From PFJX01 sp964542455 (GTDB lineage Bacteria; Pseudomonadota; Gammaproteobacteria; Burkholderiales; Thiobacillaceae), in contig CAZIUC010000004.1 in the NCBI GenBank assembly GCA_964542455.1, positions 62,001-126,000 of the forward strand: DNA of 64,000 nt. The letters run 5' to 3'. Shown here in pieces: positions 8,683 through 17,910 of the stretch (position 1 is its first letter; each line of letters begins with the position of its first letter). The notes beneath the pieces were generated by a model, which saw only the letters and a list, made by a program, of their open reading frames with translations, did not search any database and was not told the DNA's origin. A program made the position numbers and the translations under genes.

Positions 8683-10284
8683 TCAGGGTACGGTGCCCAA
8701 CAGCCGGTCACGAATGAACCGCAGCACAGCGCGGCCAGGCGATCGGGCGATTTCCTTGCGCAGGAACTCGTCCTTGCGGATGCGGTGCACGGCTTCGGCG
8801 ACATAGGCCGGTAGCGAGAGCAGTCGGTTCAGGGAGCGGATGGTGAAGCCTGCCTTGATCTCGGTCGAAATACCGTCGCGCCGCATGAGCGCCCGGGTGT
8901 AGTGGTGCTTGATCACGTAGCGTGGCTTGGTCCCCGCGAATATGCGGGCAAAGGCGAATTCCTGGGCGCCGCGTTTGCTCGCCTCGATGCTCGGGAAGCG
9001 ATCACCGGTTTGATCCGGGTGCGCCAGGGTGTCCAGCAGTTCCTCGTGACTGCGTGGGAGGTAGACACAGCCGAAGTCCTGGTATGGCGTCGGGCCAAGG
9101 CAGATTGCCCGTCTGCCGAGCCAGGCGGTTTCCACGCCCACCAGGGAATAGAACGTCAGCACCACGTCGCTGGCCATGACCAAGGCATAGGTATCGTATT
9201 TCGATTCAGGAGGCAGGATGGTTACATTGGGAAAGCGCGTCAGGGTCAGGAATCGCTCGGCGCTTTCCTTGTCCTTCTTGGCCATGTGAGGATGGATGCG
9301 GAAGGTGAAGTGCAGGTGGGGCAGGCGTTGAGTGTCTTGAAGGATGCGTTCCAGCGCCGAATACTGGTCCTCATAGTTCCAGCGTCTGGATTCCGGCACC
9401 CCAGCGGATTCCCACTCGGAACTGTTGAACACCGCAACGTTGTAGCGCTTCCGATTCCAGTCCGGCGGTAGCAGGCCTTCTGTCTGCCAGACGGAAAATA
9501 CCTTCTCGTAACCGATCTGGATACGGGACAAGCGCCTCCGGTACCACGTATCGCCGATGGCTAGCTTTTTTTTCAGGGGCAGTGGATAGGCGTCGAAACG
9601 TTGTTTCCAGGTGCGAGAGCGGAAACCGAAGTCGTGTGGGTATTGCCCTTCGAACACGACGTAACGCTTGAATCCATGGTAGGGATACTCGTAGGCGAAC
9701 ACGCGCCGCGATTCGCGCTGACAGATCCGCAATGCGGGGCGGAAACGGGTGATGCGGCCATTGAACAACCACACCTCGTCGGGGGCGTGGCGGGCGAGAT
9801 TGTTGCGGAACGCCAGGTGGGATTGGAAAAAATCCAGGATCATGCGCCGCAACATGGGCTCGCGCACGGCCAGATCAGGGCGGAATTCCTTGTAGGTGGT
9901 CTGTAAAGTGGAAAAGGCCGATTCATACCAGTCGGTAGCGGCTAGATGCGAGGGTAAACCGGTCGCCGTGGGTTTGGGGCCGAGCACGGCGCTGTCGGCC
10001 CAGTCTCCGCTTTCGATAAGCTGGGCGGGTTCCAGGTCGTAAAGGCTTCCAACCTTGAGGTTTTCATGGTGGCTCAACCAGTTAAGTCCTGCCCGGGTGC
10101 GGGACCGGCACTCCAGGCATACCCGTTTATTGAGGGACAAGTTGGCCGGGCAAAATGGGGCGTTGCCCTCGCACATCAGCCAGATTACTTCGTCGCCTTT
10201 GGCGAGCCGCCGCTCGACGATATCCAGCTCGAACTCCAGCATCGGCCATACGCCGAAGGCCGGCAGGATCATGAGCCTGCTCAT
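8683..10284 (-). CDS. large putative surface-carbohydrate biosynthesis protein (GT-B-like)
   Basis: A 533-residue soluble protein. Start 10284 gives MSRLMILPAFGVWPMLEFE and overlaps the upstream methyltransferase by four bases. The layout suggests two Rossmann halves: an N-terminal ALRFDIVER-like helix after the first strand, and C-terminal segments (HFTFRIHPHMAKKD, VVLTFYSLVGVETAWLG) that resemble CDP-glycerol or capsule glycosyltransferases with a conserved HPH-type motif. It is the last gene of the minus-strand neu operon. Function is inferred from fold impression and context. A transferase that adds a sugar or polyol-phosphate is the best guess. Confidence 0.5.
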   Translation of the reverse strand: MSRLMILPAFGVWPMLEFELDIVERRLAKGDEVIWLMCEGNAPFCPANLSLNKRVCLECRSRTRAGLNWLSHHENLKVGSLYDLEPAQLIESGDWADSAVLGPKPTATGLPSHLAATDWYESAFSTLQTTYKEFRPDLAVREPMLRRMILDFFQSHLAFRNNLARHAPDEVWLFNGRITRFRPALRICQRESRRVFAYEYPYHGFKRYVVFEGQYPHDFGFRSRTWKQRFDAYPLPLKKKLAIGDTWYRRRLSRIQIGYEKVFSVWQTEGLLPPDWNRKRYNVAVFNSSEWESAGVPESRRWNYEDQYSALERILQDTQRLPHLHFTFRIHPHMAKKDKESAERFLTLTRFPNVTILPPESKYDTYALVMASDVVLTFYSLVGVETAWLGRRAICLGPTPYQDFGCVYLPRSHEELLDTLAHPDQTGDRFPSIEASKRGAQEFAFARIFAGTKPRYVIKHHYTRALMRRDGISTEIKAGFTIRSLNRLLSLPAYVAEAVHRIRKDEFLRKEIARSPGRAVLRFIRDRLLGTVP

Positions 10285-11219
10285 GGCTGTTTCCGGGCGA
10301 TAAAAAGGGTGTGTTCTTTGGCCGCGGGTAAATAGGTATCGGATTTCAGAGACAGGCCCAGCACTCCCGCCGTCAGCCAGAACAGCTCTGAAATGGCTGG
10401 GCGTACTCGAGAAGGGTGAATGCCGAGTACGCGACGCAACTGGAAGGGCAGCATCAGGGCCGCCTTGTAGCGCAGTTGGCGCCATCCGATGGGACGTAAC
10501 TCGATACGGCGTACAAGCTCGAAACCAGAAGCGGAAAACGCATCCAGCCATTCCTTCATGCGTATTTCATGCTCTCCGTTCTGGGCGCGGCTCAATGGCG
10601 CATCGGAGTATCCGTTGCGATGTTTCCATTCCGCTGAGTAGTGAACATCAAGCATGAACTGAAGTTGTTCGCTCGATACGCCATCGTAATGCGCGCGGTC
10701 AATTGCGATCAGTGGGGCGCCTGGTTTGAGTGTCCGAGCGGTCTCTCGCAGGGTGCGCGGCAGATCGTCGCTATGATGCAGTGAGGCATATTCGATGCAG
10801 AAATCGAAATGTCCATCCGGCACACGCATGTCATCGAAGGAGCCGAGCACACCGAGAATTTTGTTAGCGTTTTTCGAGGTGATATGGTGAACGGTCCGCG
10901 GCTGCAGCAATTCAATGACCTTGGGAACGATTTCCAGCGCGTATAGCTGCTCGATCTCCGTCCAACAGTTCACCGCTACCGCAGATAGCACGCCGACGCC
11001 GGCGCCCAGCTCCAAACCTGTTCCATGCAGTTCGATCCCGAGTTCTCGCACTATTGAGAAGATTTCATTGAATTCCTGTTCAATCTGCTGTGGTGTCAGT
11101 CCGGCGTACCGCGTGATGATTTCTTCGGCGGGTTGAGAGGCGAGTGTCTTCGCGAAGAGGTCTCGGTTGGTGATGGCGGGGGAACGCAGGATGCTTTCGT
11201 CGATGTCCCAGGTGATCAT
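10281..11219 (-). CDS. class I SAM-dependent methyltransferase
   Basis: A 312-residue protein. The SAM motif GTGLELGAGVGVLSAVAVN is near residues 67-85, a middle acidic segment follows, then HFDFCIEYASLHHSDDLP and LKPGAPLIAID. This pattern fits Methyltransf_11/25 enzymes. An N-terminal helical extension of about 60 residues precedes the core. It overlaps neuB upstream and the carbohydrate protein downstream by four bases each, so all three should be made from one message. The likely role is methylation of a glycan residue; the acceptor is not evident. Confidence 0.75.
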   Translation of the reverse strand: MITWDIDESILRSPAITNRDLFAKTLASQPAEEIITRYAGLTPQQIEQEFNEIFSIVRELGIELHGTGLELGAGVGVLSAVAVNCWTEIEQLYALEIVPKVIELLQPRTVHHITSKNANKILGVLGSFDDMRVPDGHFDFCIEYASLHHSDDLPRTLRETARTLKPGAPLIAIDRAHYDGVSSEQLQFMLDVHYSAEWKHRNGYSDAPLSRAQNGEHEIRMKEWLDAFSASGFELVRRIELRPIGWRQLRYKAALMLPFQLRRVLGIHPSRVRPAISELFWLTAGVLGLSLKSDTYLPAAKEHTLFIARKQP

Positions 11220-12241
11220 GCAATCATGTCCCAGTCAATCATGGCGCCTGCGGGGATGTCTCTCCTGGCTGAGCGTCCGGCGATGGTGGCGAGGTGGGCG
11301 GGTGAGATGCCCTTGCCAGGGCGTTGGGCCACGAGCATGGTGGGATCTATGGCGCGCCCCGCGGGTATGGCAGTTGCCGCGTGCAGACTCTTGCGTGCCC
11401 AGAGCAGCGCGTTCTGCTCCAATTCGCCGATATTTTTCTCGACGCATCCCAAGGAGGCCTCGATTTCCCGTATCTGCGCGACAAAAGTGGCGAAATTCGA
11501 GGGATCGCAGGACACCTTCCAGTCCTGGGCGTTGGGAACGTCACGATCCAGGGTGATATGTTTTTCCAGCACGTTCGCGCCCCTGGCAACCGCCGCCAGC
11601 GGCACGGCGGTACCGGCGGTATGGTCGGAATAGCCCACCGGTCCAGGGAAAAAGGCGCGGATCTCGTCCATGACCCGGAGGTTGATGGCCTCAGGCGGGG
11701 CCGGGTAGCTGGTCACGCAATGCAGGATGGAGAGCGCGGGGCAGCCATTTTCGGCCAGCACCTGGATGGCTTCGCGAATTTGCTCCAGACGGTACATTCC
11801 GGTGGAAAGAATGATCGGTTTGCCACATTGGGCGACCTGGGCCAGAAATGGCCAGTTTTCCACTTCGCCGGAACCAATCTTGAAGGCGGGCAGGCCGATT
11901 TCGTCGTTCAGGAAGCGTAAGGCCCAGTCGTCGTGAGGGGTGCACAGAAACAGGATGTCGCGCTGGTCGCAATATTCCTTGATGCGCAGGATGTCGGCTT
12001 CAGAGAGTTCCTTGGAACGCATGCGGTCACGCCAGTCGGCCGCTGAGTCGCCTATCAGGCGATCGGTGTGGAAGTGCTGGATCTTCAGAATATCCGCGCC
12101 GGCTTCCACGGCCATGTCCACCAAACGGAAGGCTTTTTCCATGCTGCCGAAGTGATTGACGCCAGCTTCGGCGATGACCAGGCAGGGCGCGCCGGCCCCG
12201 ACTTCGCGGCCGGCGATGCTGAAGCGGGCGGGAAAACTCAT
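11216..12241 (-). CDS. neuB: nonulosonic acid synthase (NeuB family)
   Basis: A 341-residue protein with the NeuB TIM barrel (LVIAEAGVNHFGS near residue 25, then FLCTPHDDWALRF, FKIGSGEVENWPFL, ILSTGMY, YSDHTAG, EKHITLD). A C-terminal SAF/antifreeze-like domain follows from about residue 285 (LHAATAIPAGRAI, RPGKGISP). The family condenses phosphoenolpyruvate with ManNAc, or a 2,4-diacetamido hexose, to make sialic or legionaminic acid. Start 12241 shares one base with the upstream stop (TGATG) and has GGAAGAA just before it; an in-frame ATG at 12253 is the alternative. The sugar substrate is not determined. Confidence 0.9.
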   Translation of the reverse strand: MSFPARFSIAGREVGAGAPCLVIAEAGVNHFGSMEKAFRLVDMAVEAGADILKIQHFHTDRLIGDSAADWRDRMRSKELSEADILRIKEYCDQRDILFLCTPHDDWALRFLNDEIGLPAFKIGSGEVENWPFLAQVAQCGKPIILSTGMYRLEQIREAIQVLAENGCPALSILHCVTSYPAPPEAINLRVMDEIRAFFPGPVGYSDHTAGTAVPLAAVARGANVLEKHITLDRDVPNAQDWKVSCDPSNFATFVAQIREIEASLGCVEKNIGELEQNALLWARKSLHAATAIPAGRAIDPTMLVAQRPGKGISPAHLATIAGRSARRDIPAGAMIDWDMIA

Positions 12242-13395
12242 CAGTTCTTCCATTTCACATTTGGCATGATCTTGTCCTCGTCCACGTTGTCCTTGTGGCG
12301 CAGCGCGGTTTCCAGCATGCCGGCAAGCACATCCTGGGTCAGCAGGTGGGGTTCCAGTCCCAACTGGAGCAGTGCCGAATGCTTGGCGTTGTAGTAGTGC
12401 TGCTCCTGCTCCACGCGTGGATTGGCGATATGGTCGATATTGACCGGCAGGCCCAGGCCGAGGGCGGCGCTGCGTACATTCTCGGCCAGTGTGTTGAGGT
12501 CGAATTGTTCGGTGAACTGGTTGAATACACGGAATTCGCCTCGCTCGGCGGGATTGAGCGTGGCCAGTTCGACACAACGCAGGGTGTCGCGGATATTGAG
12601 ATAACCCCGCGTCTGGGTGCCGCCGCCATAGACGGTAAGGGGGCGATTGCGACTGGCCTGGATGACGAAGCGGTTGATGACCGTGCCGAATACGGCGTCG
12701 TAATGGAAGCTGGTGTTCAGTTCCGGGTGCATGGCGGTTTCGTCGGTGTCGATACCGTAGACGCAACCCTGGTTGAGGTCGGTAACGCGGCTGCCCCACA
12801 CCCGGCACACGAATTCCAGGTTGGCGGAATCGTGGACCTTGGACAGGTGATAGAAGGAATGGGGTTTCTTGGGATAGAGCACGCGATCCTGACGGCCGTT
12901 GTGATCCAGATCCAGCCATCCTTCCTCGATGTCGATGTTGGGCGTTCCGTACTCGCCCATGGTGCCCAGCTTGATGAGGTGGATATCCGGGTTGGTGTGC
13001 TGGATGGCGAAGATGATGTTGAGGGTGCCGACCACATTGTTGTGCTGGGTGGTGACGCACTTTTCCCGGTCGATCATGGAGAACGGCGCCGAGGGTTGTT
13101 CCGCGTAATGGATGACGGTGTCCGGCTGGAACTGCTCGAAGATGTTGTAGATGTGCCGGTGGTTGCTGGCGATGTCGCAGGTATAGAACTGGATGCGCTT
13201 GCCGGTGAGCGTCTCCCAGCGTTTGGCGCGCAGATGGAAGGGGCGCACCGCGATAAGCGGCTGTACCCCGATCTCGGCTTCCCAGAAGCGTTTGACCATG
13301 TTGTCCACGACCGCGACTTCATGGCCGCGATTGGACAGATACATGGCGGTCGGCCAGCCCAGATAGCCGTCGCCGCCCAGAATCAGGATGCGCAT
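12241..13395 (-). CDS. UDP-sulfoquinovose synthase homologue (SqdB/SQD1-like)
   Basis: A 384-residue extended SDR. The cofactor loop GGDGYLGW lies at residues 7-14. The region around residues 107-160 (SMIDREKC, TQHNNVVGTLN, HLIKLGTMGEYGTPNIDIEE) and LSKVHDSANLEF and TDLNQGCVYG follow the SQD1/SqdB pattern closely. The catalytic set T145, Y182 and K186 is present. SQD1 makes UDP-sulfoquinovose from UDP-glucose and sulfite. Placement overlapping neuB, between neuA and neuB, suggests a sulfonated or related hexose in a surface glycan. The partner SqdX lipid transferase is not seen here. Family assignment is strong; the real product is inferred. Confidence 0.8.
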   Translation of the reverse strand: MRILILGGDGYLGWPTAMYLSNRGHEVAVVDNMVKRFWEAEIGVQPLIAVRPFHLRAKRWETLTGKRIQFYTCDIASNHRHIYNIFEQFQPDTVIHYAEQPSAPFSMIDREKCVTTQHNNVVGTLNIIFAIQHTNPDIHLIKLGTMGEYGTPNIDIEEGWLDLDHNGRQDRVLYPKKPHSFYHLSKVHDSANLEFVCRVWGSRVTDLNQGCVYGIDTDETAMHPELNTSFHYDAVFGTVINRFVIQASRNRPLTVYGGGTQTRGYLNIRDTLRCVELATLNPAERGEFRVFNQFTEQFDLNTLAENVRSAALGLGLPVNIDHIANPRVEQEQHYYNAKHSALLQLGLEPHLLTQDVLAGMLETALRHKDNVDEDKIMPNVKWKN

Positions 13396-13444
13396 GAGTG
13401 AATCTCCATGGTTTTTTCAGGTCGATCGTGATGGCCGGACAATA

Positions 13445-14206
13445 TCAGCTTGCGCATGCGCGGTTCCGGTCGATGTGGGGCAGGTTCACCAGCCCGGCTG
13501 CAAGCAGGGCATTGGCGAGGATCAGGTCATTCGGATAGTCGATGTTGATGTCGTAGGGCCACTCGATTTCCACACCCACCGAAGGTTCCGCGAACACGTC
13601 TCCGCCGGCGAGCAGTTCGGCGGCGCGGCAGGCGATGAGATTGCCGAATATATAGAGCACGGGTTTGTTCTGTTTGGCGAAGACTTTCTTGCGCTCCTCG
13701 AAGATGAATCGCACCTGGCCGTCGCGCATCTCACGCTGGTTCCAAGCGTGGTGTGTGTGTGGTGGCCTGGCAACGGTCTGGCCGGTTACGGCGGCGGTGT
13801 TCCGCCGCATTTCTTCAAGCAGTGCCGCGATGTCCCGTGGACGCAGAAAGGGACTGGTTGGCTCGACGATGAACAGCAGATCGGGCAAATCGTCCCGGTG
13901 GCGTTGCAGGAACTCCAAGATGACCGCGCGGGTGGATACCTCGTCACCGCACAGATCCAGAGGCCGTTGGTCGTGTTCGATCCCGAGAGCACGGGCGTGC
14001 TCGGCAATGCCGACATGTTCGGTGGAACAGATAATGCGTTCGAAAATGCCGCTGCTTTTTGCGGCTTCGATGCAATAGTCCATCAGCGGCCGGCCACCCA
14101 GGTCGGCCAGGTTCTTCAGTGGAATGGCCTTGGAGCCGCCACGGGCGGGAACGAAGGCCCAGGAACGTAAGGCGGGTTCGGATGAGATTGGGGAGGTCAT
14201 CGGCAT
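13445..14206 (-). CDS. neuA: acylneuraminate cytidylyltransferase (NeuA family)
   Basis: A 253-residue protein. The CMP-sialate synthetase signature AFVPARGGSKAIPLKN is at about residues 17-32, followed by RPLMDYCIEAA and the EPTSPFLRPRDI block. The C-terminal FAEPSVGVEIEWPYDINIDYP carries the family metal-binding DIN region. It activates a nonulosonic acid with CTP for transfer. Only the core domain is present; there is no fused HAD phosphatase or esterase. It lies one base downstream of neuC and 49 bases upstream of the SqdB-like gene. ATG 14200 (second Met) is an alternative start. Confidence 0.88.
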   Translation of the reverse strand: MPMTSPISSEPALRSWAFVPARGGSKAIPLKNLADLGGRPLMDYCIEAAKSSGIFERIICSTEHVGIAEHARALGIEHDQRPLDLCGDEVSTRAVILEFLQRHRDDLPDLLFIVEPTSPFLRPRDIAALLEEMRRNTAAVTGQTVARPPHTHHAWNQREMRDGQVRFIFEERKKVFAKQNKPVLYIFGNLIACRAAELLAGGDVFAEPSVGVEIEWPYDINIDYPNDLILANALLAAGLVNLPHIDRNRACAS

Positions 14207-14207
14207 C

Positions 14208-15353
14208 TCAGTAGGTCATGCGCTTGACGAGCAAGCGGTTATCCAGTGGCAAATTGCGGATGGCCTCAACTGTCCGCCATCCCGCTTTGCCATCGCCGTA
14301 GACTTGCCTACACGTTCGTACGGATTCACGAAAAGACGCATTGTTGAGAGCACGGTCAAGGGCGGCCATGATGGCGTGGCGATCATGTTCCACATGGATC
14401 AAATTTTGCGCATGCAGGCGATTCTCCTGGCGACGGCCAATATTGATGGTGGGCAAGTGGAAGCAGGGGGTTTCAATGATGCCTGCTGAACTATTGCCCA
14501 CCATGGCATCCGCAATGGCCAGCAGCCCCCAGAACACAGGGGCTTCGAGGTTCTTGAACACCCGGAACCGCGGCCCTGTGGCGAACTCGGTTATGGCTTG
14601 CACAATCCCTTCGTAGCCCACATCGGAACAGGGATAGACCACGATTGTTTGCAAGTTCGTGTCACGGATCGCGATCAGGGTCTCGGCCATCTGCTGGTAG
14701 GCATGGTCTGGCGCGGTGGTTTCGGAGTGTTGTAGCAGCACGATCACGGGCTGGCCTGGGTCAATGCCGGTGGCCTCAATGACCTCGGCTTGGGATGCGT
14801 ATTCCCCGGCCACGATCAAGTCGAGGTGATGATCTCCCGTGACGACCACACGCCAAGGCTCCTCGCCCATTTTTTTGATGCGTTCGGCGCTTTCCTGGGT
14901 GGAGGGAAAGTGGAGATGCGCCAGCTTGGTGACCGCATGGCGAACCTGCTCGTCCACCGAGCCAGACACATCGCCACCCTGCATGTGGCCGATGGGGATG
15001 CTCAGGGCAGTGGCCGCCATGGCGCTGGCCAGGATTTCGCCCCGGTCCCCGTACAGCAGGCACAGGTCGGGTTTCAATCCGTCCAAAGTTTCGGCCATGC
15101 GGGTCGCGCACACGCCTAACGCGCGTGCCCTACCGACTGCTGTGCCGTCGCGCTGCTCCATGTCGACGGCGGCGGCAATAGGAAATTCCCGCTCGACCTC
15201 GGTGATGGTGCGGCCAAAACGCGGATCAAGGTGCTGGTCAGTGACCACGAGTTGCAACTCGAATGCAGGGTCATCGCGCAATAGGCGCAGCATAGGCTTC
15301 ATGGCTCCGAAACCACCGCGTTTGCCAGTCAAAACCATAATTTTACGCTGCAT
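14208..15353 (-). CDS. neuC: UDP-GlcNAc 2-epimerase, hydrolysing type (NeuC/LegG family)
   Basis: A 381-residue GT-B-fold epimerase. Visible family segments are VLTGKRGGFGAMKPML at the N-terminus, LCLLYGDRGEILASAMAA, the HMQGGDVSGSVDE block, TGDHHLDLI and GNSSAGIIETPCF. The last two are UDP and catalytic-site regions of the hydrolysing 2-epimerases. The reaction gives ManNAc, or the 2,4-diacetamido equivalent in legionaminate synthesis, which feeds NeuB. Start 15353 overlaps the upstream gene by 11 bases. With neuA and neuB it completes the core route from UDP-sugar to a CMP-nonulosonate. Confidence 0.88.
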   Translation of the reverse strand: MQRKIMVLTGKRGGFGAMKPMLRLLRDDPAFELQLVVTDQHLDPRFGRTITEVEREFPIAAAVDMEQRDGTAVGRARALGVCATRMAETLDGLKPDLCLLYGDRGEILASAMAATALSIPIGHMQGGDVSGSVDEQVRHAVTKLAHLHFPSTQESAERIKKMGEEPWRVVVTGDHHLDLIVAGEYASQAEVIEATGIDPGQPVIVLLQHSETTAPDHAYQQMAETLIAIRDTNLQTIVVYPCSDVGYEGIVQAITEFATGPRFRVFKNLEAPVFWGLLAIADAMVGNSSAGIIETPCFHLPTINIGRRQENRLHAQNLIHVEHDRHAIMAALDRALNNASFRESVRTCRQVYGDGKAGWRTVEAIRNLPLDNRLLVKRMTY

Positions 15354-16764
15354 GAGCAAGCCTTCCCCCGTCGCCCCTGAGTCTTGATGTGAGCAGAAAC
15401 TGGATGATCCGATCGGTGGCGTGTCCGTCAATGGCGCCATAGCGATTCGTGGCTTCCTGCTGGCGTTGCCTCAATGTCTGGAAATAAGCGTCATCACTGA
15501 CCAGACGAGCGAGCGTATCGCCCAACTGATCAGCCTCGGGAACATAAAGGACACCCGGCAGGCCAGCATGGATGCGGTCCTTCTCCGGATAGTGGTCGGC
15601 AATCACTGCAGGTACAGAGGACAACACCGCCCAGGGGATGGTGGAGGAAGCCAGTCCGGTGAGATAGATGTCCGCCACCGGCATGACCATGGCGAGACGT
15701 TCATCGAGAATACGCAAGGGACGAAAACTATCTTCCAGATGTATATAGCGTGCTCGTTCCTGGCTGGGATGCAGGGAGAGCAGGACATTGCAATCCTGCT
15801 TGGCTGCGTTGTGGCACAAAATCTCGCTTTCACGCCAATGCCACTCCCAGCTTTTAAGGCCAACTTCGGCCCAGTTGGGCAAACAGAGCAGGATCAGTTT
15901 TCTAGCCGGATCGAGTTGGTATTTATCGAAAAGGAGGGCGCGTGTTTCAGCCTTCCGTTGCTGGCTATGTGACAGGGCATCATGGTCAGGGTGTCCCGTG
16001 ACCAGAATCTTGTCGGGATCAACGCCCAATTCGATGTAGCGTTGCTTTACATCCGTACTGTCTACCAGGATCCAGTCGCTGAGCCCGCCACCCAGCACCC
16101 AGGGGTTTTCCGACAGCATGCCTAGGGTGGCATAGGCATGGGTCGTGGCCACACCGAAGAAGCACAAATCTTCCCCTGACAAGGGGTCGTGCCGCCACTG
16201 ATTGGGAAATTGGCGCTTGAAGTTTGCCCGATGCGTCACAAAATGAGCCGGATTTTGCCGCCGCGCGATGAACAAGCCTTCCAGGGTGGCGGAAAACGCG
16301 GTGGGTGGGATGATCGACAAGATTTCGAGGTTGCGCGCGGCGCGCAGAATTGCGGGCTCGATCCCGGTGTTGCGATCGCCGGATACGACGACCGCCGTGG
16401 GTTGGAGTTTGCGTAGCAGATTCTCCGCCATGCACAACTGCCTTCGCATCGCCCGGCCCTTGTGCCAAGAAAGGAGTGGGGTGAGCATCCGGCTGCGTCT
16501 GACACCCTGAAGCCCGGCACGCAAGCCGCTATCAACGACGCTTGCTCGCGGCAGATCATGAGTGGTCCGCGGGGTGTGGGTGGAAATCTCGCCAATTTCT
16601 ACCAATTCGATGCTGCTGCCCAGGTCGCGGGACAGGCTCTTCACCAGCGGGTTGGATAGAATGATGATTGGATGGCCTTTCCCACTGTCCCTGACCGCGG
16701 TGGCCAGTCTGACCATGATCGGCCAATTGGTCCGGGTCAACGGAAGAAATGCGATGGTTTTCAT
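15343..16764 (-). CDS. putative GT-B glycosyltransferase / surface-carbohydrate protein
   Basis: A 473-residue soluble protein and the first gene of the minus-strand neu operon. The N-terminus MKTIAFLPLTRTNWPIMV, a central KILVTGHPDHDAL block, LLSLHPSQERARYIH and a C-terminal VADIYLTGLASSTIPWAVL resemble the UDP-epimerase/CDP-glycerol transferase fold (GT-B), with the HP motif and SS at the nucleotide site. ATG 16764 is preferred over 16788 because the first beta strand starts there. It probably transfers the nonulosonic acid or a neighbouring sugar, but this is inferred from operon position. Confidence 0.5.
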   Translation of the reverse strand: MKTIAFLPLTRTNWPIMVRLATAVRDSGKGHPIIILSNPLVKSLSRDLGSSIELVEIGEISTHTPRTTHDLPRASVVDSGLRAGLQGVRRSRMLTPLLSWHKGRAMRRQLCMAENLLRKLQPTAVVVSGDRNTGIEPAILRAARNLEILSIIPPTAFSATLEGLFIARRQNPAHFVTHRANFKRQFPNQWRHDPLSGEDLCFFGVATTHAYATLGMLSENPWVLGGGLSDWILVDSTDVKQRYIELGVDPDKILVTGHPDHDALSHSQQRKAETRALLFDKYQLDPARKLILLCLPNWAEVGLKSWEWHWRESEILCHNAAKQDCNVLLSLHPSQERARYIHLEDSFRPLRILDERLAMVMPVADIYLTGLASSTIPWAVLSSVPAVIADHYPEKDRIHAGLPGVLYVPEADQLGDTLARLVSDDAYFQTLRQRQQEATNRYGAIDGHATDRIIQFLLTSRLRGDGGRLAHAA

Positions 16765-16871
16765 GCCTGGAGTGCCGATCCTGCCCAATTGGAATTATTC
16801 GATTGACCGCTAATTTTCGCCTTTACCACCTGATGAGGTCAACGTAATGAATTGTTTGAGTCGAGGATGGC

Positions 16872-17687
16872 ATGTGTGTTTGCCCGCTCTGCGGTAGCGA
16901 AGCCCGCGCGGTGTTTTCCGCCAAAGTGCTTGGCGACCGGGAGGCAAGCTATGGCCTGTGTCAGAACTGTGGTCTGCTGTTTGCTGATCAACCCAATTGG
17001 CTGGATGAGGCCTATCGGCATCCCATCGCCCAGATCGACACCGGGGTGATGCGGCGAAACCTGCTCAACGCCCTGCGCGTAACCGGCATTCTTACCCTTC
17101 TCTTTCCACGTGGTGCCCGCTATCTCGATTTCGCTGGCGGATATGGTGTCTTCACCCGCCTGATGCGAGATATCGGCTTCGATTTTTACTGGCAGGATAA
17201 GTACTGCGCCAACCTGTTGGCTCAGGGGTTCGAGGGTGAACCGGGACAGGAATACGCCCTGGTCACGGCTATGGAAGTATTGGAGCATGTGCCCTCACCC
17301 ACGGCATTTGTTACCTCCATCATCGAGGAAACAGGGTGCGACAGTCTGCTGTTCAGCACTACCTTGTTCGAGGGCGAACCTCCGTCACCGGACTGGCATT
17401 ACTACGCGTTCGAAAGCGGGCAACACATCAGTTTTTATCAGCGTCGCACTTTGGACTTATTGGCCAGCAGAGTGGGCATGCACTATGTTCATGGCGGTGA
17501 TCTCCACCTGTTCACCAAGAAGGCAGTCTCTCCTTTCCTGTTTCGCTTGCTGGCCTCGCGCTGGGGTGTGCTGGCATTCCCCTTTGCACGGGCATTGCTT
17601 CGCTCCCGGACGCAGCGGGATTTTGAAGCGCTGCGCCAACAGTTGACCATGGCCACTATGCCTGCATCGGATACGGAGATGCGGTAG
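16872..17687 (+). CDS. zinc-ribbon SAM methyltransferase
   Basis: A 271-residue protein with an N-terminal zinc ribbon (C4, C7, C30, C33). A degenerate SAM core follows: RYLDFAGGYGVFTRLM near residue 77, in which the usual DxGxG is DFAGGYG, then YALVTAMEVLEHVPSP. It differs from the ribbon methyltransferase at 3863 in length and motif detail. It is transcribed alone, divergent from the neu operon across 107 bases (16765-16871) that should hold both promoters. The probable role is methylation of a glycan sugar. Confidence 0.75.
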   Translation: MCVCPLCGSEARAVFSAKVLGDREASYGLCQNCGLLFADQPNWLDEAYRHPIAQIDTGVMRRNLLNALRVTGILTLLFPRGARYLDFAGGYGVFTRLMRDIGFDFYWQDKYCANLLAQGFEGEPGQEYALVTAMEVLEHVPSPTAFVTSIIEETGCDSLLFSTTLFEGEPPSPDWHYYAFESGQHISFYQRRTLDLLASRVGMHYVHGGDLHLFTKKAVSPFLFRLLASRWGVLAFPFARALLRSRTQRDFEALRQQLTMATMPASDTEMR

Positions 17688-17910
17688 CCGCGGTGCGCGG
17701 CGACGATGATTTGTATTAGTTCCTTACTTCTGGCGTGCCTGCGGAGCGTGTCAATGACATTGAGACACCTGAAGCATGAATTTCGTGTCGATGGTTCAGT
17801 TGCGTTGCCGGGGCATTCACCATTTTGGGTGGGTTGTCGCCTACCCTGCTCAGTATCCGCAACTGCTGAAGTGACTCCGCGGGGAGGTGGTGGACCTCAT
17901 ATTCTTTGCG

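Noticed and set aside
12241..13395. reading the NAD-dependent protein as a legB/pseB type 4,6-dehydratase
   Set aside because: Its signature segments and the T/Y/K set follow SQD1; the 4,6-dehydratase role is better filled by the WbpM-like protein at 26698.
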